Source of the DNA: Reticulitermes speratus
Lineage: Eukaryota > Arthropoda > Insecta > Blattodea > Rhinotermitidae
Reading direction: 5' to 3'
DNA: 64,000 bases
NCBI GenBank assembly: GCA_021186555.1
Contig: JAJKFL010000011.1
Location: 30,925,611 to 30,989,610, forward strand
Position numbers and translations under genes: made by a program. Shown piece after piece: positions 12,601-24,600 of this stretch (positions are counted from its first letter, which is position 1; each line of letters opens with the position of its first letter). Below the pieces are notes generated by a model. That model was not told where the DNA came from. It did no database searches and was given only the letters and a program-made list of their open reading frames with translations.

Positions 12601-15600
12601 CTCGTGGCGTCTGGGAGTGTGGAGCGGGAAGAAGGAGAAGAAGCTGGCGAACCCGAAGTTGTGCCGAGCTTTGCTGAGACGCGTGAAGCGCTGATGAAAG
12701 TAAGATCTTTCTTTTATGCGCACAGCACGAGTGACAGTGATCGTGAAAGTGTTCTAGGCCTCGAAAAATCGTACTTTGAATTGAGGAGGAGTAAAATTTG
12801 CTCAAAACAAACGTCAATGAAAGATTTTCTCAGCAAGAAGTAATAATTATCATTAAATTGTTCTTATCTATAATTTTTAATGGTTTCCCGGTACTATCAT
12901 TTCCCGTATGTATCGTTCAAATTTTCCGGTCCCCTGAAAAACGATGGATAGAGGTTTCACTGTATTACACTTCAGATTGCTAGGATTCTGGACTTTGTCC
13001 CCTGTTACTAACCTTCCCATTATACAACGCCTCCAATTCAGCAGGTGAGGCAAAATTTTCTGCGAGATCTGCCTCACTCTTGGATCGAAGTAGTGGGTGG
13101 ATACGGCCAGAAGATCCAAGTCTCAGAAAGTCCACATTCCTGGCTGCAAGCTTAAGTAGAACATTGTCCACAGCGGAGTGGGTATGACTTGTCACCAACA
13201 CAGTTTGCCCCAGCTTCACCAGTAACTCTACCAAAGATACTATGGTGGCAGTCTTACCTGACAAACATGAAATAAGAGTCGATGATGGTCTCCAGGTTCA
13301 TATTCAAGTCTTCAGTGTTAAGAATTTTGACAGCGTAGTCGGTATAGTGACTAGGCTATGGCTTGGACCTCCAAGGGATCATGGTACAATTCCCAGCAAA
13401 GGTAAGAGACTTATCTCTTCTCCATAATGTTCAGACTGGGTATGTAGCCCATTCAGGCTCGTACTCAATCACTGAATAAAATTTTATACAAAGATGTGCT
13501 CACCTGTCCCAGGCATCCCCTTGATTAAGATGTAGTCATTTGCAGTAAGAGCTTTCAGCACAGCTCGACGCTGACACATGTTCAAAGGCTGCAATATTGG
13601 ACGACTAGGGTGTAGAATGCTAGACTTTAGCCTCTCCACAAATGTTGGACGTTCCCTGGCAGTACACACATGTATAAGAGCACAAAACTTCTTGATGAAA
13701 GGGTTTAGTTATTCATGAATAAAGTAAAGCAATATGAGGAATGTAACAGCACTTCGTACGTGTGTTCGAAATCTACATGACAGAGCACAAAATGTTATAC
13801 ATACTTGTCAATGATGAGTCTGCGCAGTTTAGCTGCTGTGTCTGTGTTATCCAACAAACAGCCAAGGTTTGTAAGGTTGAACACCTTGCCCTGCTGAAAC
13901 GTGTACATATCAATGTGAAAACTTGAACTGGAACCGTATTTTGTTATATCCCTGTAGAGGAAAAAAAAAGAGAAACATGGCAATTTAACAAAACATTTCA
14001 CGACAGCTGCTATAAATAGAGTGGAACTTCCTCTTAAACATATTTTATATTGTATAGACCATGCACGGTGCCAAACTTAACAACACCACCAAATGCACAA
14101 GGTAAATACGTATACAACATGCATTAGAGACCCCTACACATGTTTTGACAAATCTTTGTCATCATCAGGGGTATCAAGTAAAGGTGTACAAGAACTTTGC
14201 AACCATTTACATGTTAAAAGTATCACACATTAGAAATTCAAAACATACAAGTTCATAGTCATAGTTTATAAAATACAATGTTAAAATATTAGATGGTAAA
14301 ATGCTGTAGTTTTGGTGTAGTTGTAATATTGAATTATCACACATAAATGCTCAGAATACACAAATCTCCAACAGTTTTCAAAAGACAATGTTAATGTATC
14401 AAAACCAGTGAACTAATGCAATTTCTAGTGTATGCAAAGTTGAGTTATGTGGGTTGTGCACACAAACGTCTGAATTGATCGCATGTAGATCTCGTCCTGT
14501 GGTGGTGTGTACTGTGCGTTTAGTGGAGTGGAGTGGTGTGGTGTGGTGTGCTGACTTTTAAACGTTTAAAAGCATTCTGTTATCCTTAGAAATGGCATCT
14601 TCCCTATGTAAGATAGGGATATGGAGGTTTAAGTTTCTCACACTGGTGAATATTAACCTTTAAAAGACCTGCGTTCGCACACGAGAACGCCCCTAGAAAT
14701 TCATTTTATATATTTAGGCAACAAGTTAATTTGTTGCATTTTTCAGACATGCAGCATAATTTCTGTTTCATTTTCCACAAAATGTCATTTATTTCATAAT
14801 TTTATCTTTTCTGCCTCAAATAATACTCACTTTTTTATAAGCCATGCACTGAAATTTCAACACCCACCCCAGTAGGATAAAGGTTAATGTTCCCATATTT
14901 AACATTTCCTCTCATTTAACATTCAGTTTGAATGGCCAAAGTCAATCTAATTCAACTGTAAAGAGCTGTGACGATAGTATGTTTTAGGCCTTTCTCAATG
15001 TCAGCAAGAAGTAACGTTGGAGATTCCTCATTTAAAACAAAGATTGAGAAAGTGATTTGAAACAATGGGGATCCGAACTGGAATGACAGCTTATCAAACC
15101 TGGATCCCTAAGGTTTTGCTTGATAAGGCTCCCTACTGGCCTGTAGTTCTCTCAGTTTCCCTTGCAATACAAGCATATAAACCACAAACAATTTGCTACA
15201 AATACAGAGATCCTTTTATAAGAACTGACCTGTTAAGTGACAACGTTAGTGTACACTGGGTGATATCACAAATTGTGCCTGTAGCTACAGTCAGTCGGTT
15301 GTCAGTGCTGACAGTGACATACTCTCCAACTGTGAAGCCTGATTTAGGGAGATCAGAAAACTGATCACAGTGTTTCCGCAAGGTGTGAACATACGAATCA
15401 CCAATCCTCGTCACCGTGCTTGTAATGACCATTGAACACAGACACTTGCCACGTTTCTCTCTGAAAGAACAGAATGGGATTGGCAAGAACAACCTAAAAT
15501 ATGTTCATATAATTCTATACATAAGTGGTCCATTGTCTACTGTAACCTTTATCAGCTAGGTATAGTGGATTTTAAATCTCCTAGAATTATGGGGCAGTCA

Positions 15601-18600
15601 GACTTTAACTTCAGAGTACCAATTGTCTGGAAACAGAGGATTTTAAATTTTTCTGTACTCTGGTGCTGGAAGCCACAATATAACATGTGGTTAATTAAGC
15701 ACCAAACTTGATTTTAGGCTTCTGCTGCGATGTTGATGAGATCTGCGCTCTTCTGGGATATTATGTGGCATCGTGTGGTAATTGTTTCTCCTCGGGCTCT
15801 TGCCCCTTGAAGATGGGACCGATACGTTGTCCCGAAACGCTGGTAAATAATTACAACACAACGCCGCGTAATATCCCAGATGAGTGCAGATCTCAATTAA
15901 GCGCCAAGCCATGAAGCTGTATGAAGTAATTGGAGGTATGACTCCTGATGGATGTGTCCTGAAACATGAGCAGTCAAAGACACAGTGCGCCTGTCGATAA
16001 CACTCAGACAAATTAATTACTGCTTGTGCTGCAGTAACTTGCAGGCATGGCCATGTGGCACTTCTCACATGCCCTACTGATCTCACACCATGTGATTTTT
16101 ACATCTTTCTGTGGATGAAGGCTGCAATAACGTTAAAGTGGCTCTGAAAACTGCACTACAGGAGGCCAATAGCTTCCAGAAATCCTTACGACTGTACAAA
16201 CGACATGAGGAGGTTCTATGCTGTATTCTGGGATGTCATACCATGTAGTCTGGTTCATAAATAGTAATGTTTTGGAGGAACCTACGTACCTAACTACACA
16301 GTGTTACATCCCAGAAAACCATGATGTTATTGGACAAATGGTTCAATACCTGTACTGCTACCAAAGAAAACTATTTAAAGGTAACTGGATCAAAGAATGT
16401 TCTTAGTAACACAAGATTTAAGATACGGCTCCTAACCTGGAACACTCTGAATTTATTTTGTACATCTCTTTCTTTAGCAAGTCTAGGGAGATCAAACACA
16501 AAAAATGATAAAAAATATGACGTAGCTCTTTAAAGGATTCTGACAATGGTATACGGTCACAGTCATGACTGGAATTTTAAACAATGTCCGTTGTTGCAGA
16601 CCAAAAAATCCACAACGCTTCAGAGGCTCGATGTGCCTCCATTTTCAGGTGAACTGGGGAATGGGGAGAACCTGTGTTGTGGACCCAGGAATTAAGACTG
16701 GCTCTTTCAAATGGGCTCATCAGAATCATGACTACAATATACCTTTGTTCTGGATCAAGGCACCACAAATCCTTTTGATGGACAGGACCAGATGTGTATG
16801 AGTCTTCAAGTAGTAAAAGTGCAGTCCAATGAATCAAGTAGTCAATATGTGACGCAGATAAATGAGAAGTTGCACAGACAGAAATTTCTGCCAGTGGATG
16901 ACTTGGAGACAGGGTGGTTAGTCCGTCACGCCTGGAACATCATCACATCAACTCTCAACTAACAAAACCTAACAAAACTAACCAAATGTCATGGTCAAAT
17001 GGGTAGCATTCCTGCTTCATATACAGGAGGCCCTGAGCTTGAATCTTGGCATGTAGACTAGCCATTCTGATTATAGGGTTTTGTTTCTTTCTGTCGCCCC
17101 TCCTGACAAATGTCAGGACTCCTTCCACATCCTCGGCAACTCATTATTCACCAATGAATCTACTATGTAACATTACGTAATCTGAGATATTGAAAATGTT
17201 ATTTAATACAATGTAAATAAATAACAATACAAGAATACTGAAGGTGGCGCTACAAAAAATAATGGACATGTCTACAGATGACTAACAATATCCATAATAT
17301 TAAGAGTATCTTACCCTAGAAATGAAGAGCATAATGTAAGATATGGACATTTTGCACAAGCGCTGCGATGGTTTATTGGTTCTGGCAGTTGTGGAGGTTT
17401 AAATCCAGCACCATCATCCATCAGAGCTGGTATTCGTGTGATGAAATGAGCAAGATTGTTGCGCAGAAGGATCAAATCCCTACATTCATTATTGCCAGAT
17501 TTCACCTCCTGCATCAATCCATCCCTAAAATAGGTATGATTCACATGACAATCTAAGGTCAGGAGAAGTATTCATACATATGTACAGTTGTGGGGACAAA
17601 ACATTCTAAATTCTAGAAGGTTCTGACGATGGTATGTAACATTGAGAACTAATTGGTTTATGGACTTTGTCCATCGTCCAAAAATCTAAAATCACAATGT
17701 TTCGGAAGCTGGATCTGCTTCCGTACTCAGGTGAAGGGGACGGAAGCAGATCCAGCTTCCGAAACGTCGCAATTTTAGATTTCCGGACGATGGACAAAGT
17801 CCAGAAACCAATTAGTTCACAAAACATTCTGCCTATCTATTTTAATTACACATGCATTGACACACTAAAATGTCTAGTTTTTATAAATAATGGCTAATGT
17901 GTATTGTGGAGCAGATCAGCAACGAGGTATCTGCTGTTCAGAGATATGACATTGCATCACTGGGCAATTGGTTCTTGATGTTTTGAGACCACTACATTAT
18001 CTCAAAACGTCACGAACCAACTGCCCACTGATGTGGCATCATATCCCAGGAAAAGGATTAACTCACCTACACTGCTATGAAAACATAAAAACTTGCACAG
18101 AACAGTAAACATTGGTGTCATGTAGGAGAAATTATTCAAAAGACTTTGTGTGTTAGTTCCTAAGAACTCTGACCACTTCATTTTAAGACATGGTGGAAGT
18201 CATATAGTTGGTTTAAATCTGTTGGCCAGTAGAGATACACTTGATTAACTTGCCCACTTGATACACTTTATTCATGTATACAGGTAATGGTAACGGTAAA
18301 GTTGTCCCATATACCATGAAGGTATATGGGAGAAATAAAGGCATAGCTCCAGACTCCTGACCTTGGCATTAGTTGGAGGTAAGCAGCTTCACGCTGTGGC
18401 CGCTTTACCACCGGGGAAAAATACCCCAGTACCCACTGAATAGAAAGATAAGGGTTAGCACAATAAGCCTAAGGCTGCGGTGCGTCCGGAGCTAATGCCG
18501 ACGGGCCCATAGACAGAAGAAGAAGAAGAAGATAGGGTCATTCTGGGCTGCCGCTGCTAAAAATCAAACCCCGATTCCTTGGTCATCCAGCCCATAGCCT

Positions 18601-21600
18601 GGTAACTATACTGATTGAGTTATCCTGATTCCCTTATTCATCTGTAGGGCAGTAAATACTTTTAAGACTAAATGTGGAACATGTTGCAGTTGCTGGGAGT
18701 TTTGAGATAAAGGTACATTTAAAGTTGTCCCTGTGCACACCATGAAGGCACATGGAGAGGGCGGGGCATCCTGTCACTTATTTTTAATCCTGGCACTAGA
18801 TGGCTTCAGGCCCTGGCCACTAAAACCCAATGGATAGAACCTGCAGTACCCACTGACTAAGAGGCTCGGTGGACCTCATAGCTGGTCTGGACGGTTTGGA
18901 AAAGATAAAAATCTCTTGCACCTGCTAGGAATTGAACCACCATTCCTTGGATGTAAAACCAGCAGCCTAGACCCCAAACTGATTCAGCTATCCTGGCTCC
19001 TTTTGAAAACAGGAGAGAATAAAAGAGGGTTTGCTTTACCGACAGCATCTTCACTCAGTGCTGTGTATCACCATACCCTGCATGCTGATTACTTCCACAG
19101 CCTGTTCTTCATTTTATACTTAAATACCACTCACCTCAGGTACAAAAGCAAGCCAGAATCCACATTATTGCCTAACTCTGACATCATCATTTTGTAGAGA
19201 ATAACCTGACCCTTATGTTCAGCCGAGAAACTTGAACGTCCAGTTTTCAATTCTAACGGCATAACCTGTAATTAAAAAAATGTTCAGTAACTATAAGTTT
19301 ATCAACACAGATCCTCTACCCTGGTGAAGTGAAGCAAAGTTGTCCCTGTGTATGCCATAAAGGCATATGGGAGAGTGGAGGTGTAACACCACTCATGGAC
19401 ACAAAGGACCTGTTAAAAGGCCTAAATGCATCGGGACCGAAGAAGGTTTAAACTCATTCTACACTCATTCATTCATTCATTCAACTCATTCTTTAACTTG
19501 ACATTAGATGGAGATGGTCAACTTCATGCCCCTACTGTTTTCATTCATTCTGCAGTCTGTCTTACGACAGGTCCGTAGCCTCTTCCAAAGCGAGTTCTCC
19601 ACAGGGTGCGATCTAGTGCTTCCTCTTTCAATTTCCAGTATCTTCTCTTTTCCTTAAGGTCATCCAGTAGCTGCTTACGTCTTCTCACTCGTCGTCCCGT
19701 CATTTCTATCCTTCCTTCTAACTTTCCTTCAATCACGTGTTTCAGAAGGCAGTTTCTACGCAAGATGTGACCAATCCAGTTAGCCTTTCTTCTTTTTATT
19801 GTATGTAGGATATTCCTCTCCTCCTTGACTCTGTGTAATACTTCTTCATTTCTCACACGATCGGTCCAACTGATCTTCTCCATTCTTCTCCAGCACCACA
19901 TTTCAAAACTTTCCAGATACTTCTGATCTACTTTCCGAAGTGTCCACGTTTCAGAACCATACAAAGCTATGCTCCAAATGTAGCACTTTACTAGTTTCTT
20001 CCTTAAATTTAATTCCAGTTTGCTGATGAAAAGATTTTTCTTCTTGTTGAATGCTGTTTTTGCCATGGCAATTCTGGATTTAATTTCACGTGTACACCTT
20101 GCATCACTTGTTATCATGCTACCCAAATAATTGAAATATTCCACATTCTCCAATTGTTTTACCCCCAGAGAAAGAGCCCCTGGTACCCCATGAATATGAA
20201 GTTGGGTGGGCCCCAGAGCCATTCTGGATATAGAGAGTAAAGGGTAAAGGCCGTCAATCACAACAAATATTTATGTTATAACTTTAACGGGCAACATGTT
20301 TCCGCTAAGTACAAAAAGCCATCATCAGACAAAATGAGAGTACTTGTACTTAAGCCAGGACACGTTGCACATTAAAGTTATATAATAATATAACATCAAA
20401 TTCAGTTGTGATTGACAGCCTTTACCCTTTACTCTGTATATCTTTGTCACAACAGGATGTCTATCCTAAAGCCATTCTGGATGCTTTCAAGAAGAGAAAC
20501 ATCTCTTTCCCCTGCCAGGAATCAAACGATTTCTTTCTTATCCAGCCTGTAGCCTAGTCCCTATACCAACTACACTACACTGGCTCCTTCTGTATCTTAG
20601 CATTACCTAATTACTCTTATGTTCAAATAGAAAATTATGCAGTGCTCAGGCAGAAGTGCTTAGCACACATGCACAAAGTTGTTCTAATATATGACTGAAA
20701 AACATCAGCTGATTCTCAGGCCTCTGTTAATTTTGCAGCATTAACAGTACAAGATGCAATTTTTGGACTACGTTATGCATGATTTTATAGAGCTTTAAGG
20801 TCACGTACATCCTCTGCTGAAACACAAAATAATTTTCGAGGTAAACAGATTTGCCAGTCATGGATGTTGTACTTAAAAGAAATATTAAAACATAGTACCA
20901 ACCTTAGTTAAAGTTTTCTTGTGTCTGTTTATTTTGACTTCCACTGTGACATCCACCTTTCCCTTTATTCCAAGTCTTGGTGCCCAAATGTTTTCTTCTA
21001 TATCATGAATGGCAGAAATAGTCCCATCCCACTTCTCAGCATTATTTACATTTTTATTCTTCTCATTTGGTGGTGGTGACGATGTTGCTGTTTTATGGCT
21101 TGAATCTCGAACGTGCGTGTTTACAAAATTGGCAATATGTGGGACAAAGCCTTCTAGTGCCTTCATTGCATCTTCCTTGGACATGCGAGCTGAATACAAC
21201 ATCTGAATACAATGTGATCTACTCAGCAACTCTTGAACCACATTCTTAATTGCTGACAATGTACTGAGTTTATTTTTCAACACCTGTAAAGGTATGAAGA
21301 GCCATTAGTCATTTCAGTGACAATCTAAAACCCTCATTACATAAGCAAATAACAACATGCAGTTGTCAAACAACACGACAAATTACTCTAGACAAATTTC
21401 TTGTAACACAACAATATGCACAATATGGAAACCTGATTTAATCAATGCTAACCCTTATGCAACTAATTTCTTAAGAAAACATATCTTTTAAATAAAACAA
21501 TGTGCCCTGTGTGCCACTTGAAGCCTGCATGCCGACTGTTCGCTATTACTGTTCTACCGTAACACAGGGAAACTGACAGATGCCTAAATCAGAACAAGAC

Positions 21601-24600
21601 TGTCTCCATCCCAATATTTGATGTCAGCTATATTATATCACTGCCACACCAACCTCCTTTGTGGATTCTCATAAGAATGGCAATACAATAAGAAAGTAAA
21701 TTCTGTGATGCAAAGTAAGTCTACAACAGTGTGCCATACATTAAACTTAAAACATATGACACTACACAATACAGAAAGGAAAAAATATGAATAACCTCTT
21801 GGAACAGTTCGTGCACCAGACTACCAATGACCATGATGGTGGAATCACTGTCAATGCCTCTAAACCACTCTGACAGCACACCTCTGCGTGGACAGAACAG
21901 TGATCCGACAACAGCTGTACTGGAAATTAATGTATCAGGGTGAGACACAAGGAGACCAACTGAGTTGTTGATGAACCAAGATGGAACGGAATGTGATGTC
22001 TTCTCACAGCGTCTTGCCTTGATGCTTACGATGTCACCGTTTTCCAAATTAATGTCTGCCCTGGAAATTAAATTTACTGGCAAGTCTCTTATCAGTTAGA
22101 AATGGACATGTCAAGGGCTAATACCCAGATGAGTATTGTGGTCTTTAGGATCTGACACTAAGTGGTGTGGTAGATACACTCCAATGTTTCAAAGAAACCC
22201 ACGTACTAAATTACATATCACATCGTAGAAGGCCATAACCTTAACATTTAAATGATTGGGTTGGTATTTGAATTTTAGCACACAGTTTATGAAAAACATA
22301 TTATTTGAAAAGAAAAAGATAAAATTATGAAATAAATGACATTTTCTGGAAAAGAAAACAGAGATTATGCAGCATGTATTAAAAATGCAGCATATTTCCT
22401 TGTTGCCTAAATATACAAAATAAATTTCTAGGGGTGTTTTTTCCTTACACAAAATAATGTATGCAAATGCAGGTCATTTAAAGGTCAATATTCACCAATG
22501 TGAGAAACTTAAACCTCAGTACCCCAATATTGCATAGGGAAGATGCCATTTTTAAGGATAACAAAAGTGCTGGCTTTGTATTTCACTACGATGCTTGATG
22601 CTGCAGAGCAACAATACTCAACTGTACTCTTATATGGAACATCATATTTTATTATTCCTTAACAACTGCAATATAATTTTGGGTTACAGGTGAAGAGCGA
22701 AAGAGTCGTGAATATTATACTATGTCATGAAACTGAACACAACATACATGAGGCCTAAAAGATGTCCAAATAGTGACAATTACTAACGATGTTTCTGCCA
22801 GTAGTACCCAAAGGTTCAATTCTGGCAACTACCAGTCATAGTAAACACGCTATATTCACCTCCCACAAACACGTCTAGTTTCCATAAAATCCGCCTTCAT
22901 TGAATTTCACATTTTTTAATTACTAACATACTCTCCAAAATAGACATTCTTTGCAAATACTAAAATAATTACATTTTACTATATTTATTGTTATTTTTTC
23001 AATTTTTAAGAAAAATCAAAACTGTACGTGATTTCAGGCTTCCACCAGTGTAAATGAGATGTTCGCTCTTCAGGTATTTACGCAGCGTTGATTGGTAGGT
23101 GGGTAATTACCAATCGACGCTGTATAATGTCCCATAAGAGTGAATACCTTAAAAAACAAAACTGGCAAAGGGTATATATTTTGGGTCGGCCCAATGCACA
23201 ACTGCATAAGTTTGTGGGTACTCATAACTCAAATATTACACGCTACCACTCACACTCACTGTTTTAAAAGTCAATGAACATCCTGCAACCATCATTGAAT
23301 GTCAAGGGATTAACTCTTTGTGGAAACTTTTTCATGTCCACATGAATATCAGCCTCTTACCAGTAATCCTGTAGCAGGCAGAATGTAGTGGCTTTACTGT
23401 GTGTGGAACGAAGCTTAACGATTTTCTCCTGTTTCTTATTTCCAGTATTTACATCCATGATCTCACATCGTTGGAAAGTATCCAAACTTAATTCTTCATA
23501 ATTCTCTAAAACTGCACATCTGGGGGTGGAAAAAAAAAAAAAATTTTAACATCATGAATTTACTGTCTCTTCAGTTACTTAACAAAGAATTTTGTACTTA
23601 GACACAGGACCTGCACTACAGTAAACAATCAGCCTTGATCTTATTGTGAAGGCACAGCTCCACTCATTTAACACTTTGAATTAGTTGGAGGTGAGAGGTT
23701 AGAGTCCTGGCCTGGCTGCTTTACCCCTGAGGAAAATGCCCAACACCCACTGCAAGGGAGATTGTGTGGCTTGTCAGAGCCAGACTGGGTGCGCTGGCAC
23801 AGAGTCAAACCCACATTTTCCAGTTGTTCAGCATGTAGTAACTACAATGACTGAAGCCACCTATCTCTTCCTAATGTCAAAGAGATTGAGGGAAAATCAA
23901 ACGTTCAGAACTTATTTCCCTAAGATTAATTTTAATATTATCCACCAGTCTACACCTAGATCTGCCAAAACTATGCCATGTCACATGTTATGGTAAAAAT
24001 GGTATGTACAAATTGTGAAGTCATCACTACAAAATTTTATAAACTAATTTTCCTTACTCTGTTTCCTCATCTTCAATCATGAAGAAGTCTGAACTGTCGA
24101 ATGACAGCCATGCTGTCTGATCCTCCTCAGTTATGTGACTTGAACAGCTAGCTGTTTTCACCTGCTGAACTGCAGATGTACCTGCTGCTGTCTGTTCATT
24201 ACCACACAATGCACCTGCACATTGATCACTGCTCTCAACACTACAGTCTGAACACTTGGTTTCCAGGTTTATTAAATCAGGTTTACAATTGGACTCCTTG
24301 AAGGCAGCTTGTTTGGATAACACAATTTCAGTTTCTTGATTTCTGTCTTTACCACTTAGAATGTCACATCCTGAAACTTTATTACTTGAGCCAACAGAAC
24401 CACAATTAGAATTCAGATGCAATACATCTGAAAACACAATTTTATTGGAACTTACTGTACCATCAGTTACATCTGTACACTGTTTGGGCTCTTTCAGATC
24501 TTCATACTGTCTAATGTCAGTTTTTGTAACACTACAGTCAGAAACTATGTCCTTTGACGCATCAGGATTACACAGAACGGAATTTTCCAAAATGCTGCAG

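Larger units (their letters stand above)
19325..20590 (-). mobile_element. SINE family 1, split by a LINE fragment and a hairpin element (nested)
   Basis: SINE pieces lie at about 19325-19395, 19490-19535, 20160-20227 and 20455-20590, all minus. Between them are a LINE 3' fragment (about 19536-20160), a hairpin element (20228-20441) and a second short ATTC-rich LINE tail (about 19400-19490). The piece order fits one SINE invaded by later elements. Confidence 0.65.

Noticed and set aside
19545-20261. Full 238-codon minus frame taken as one protein
   Set aside because: Its first 30-odd codons come from a hairpin element and a SINE; only the rest is LINE.
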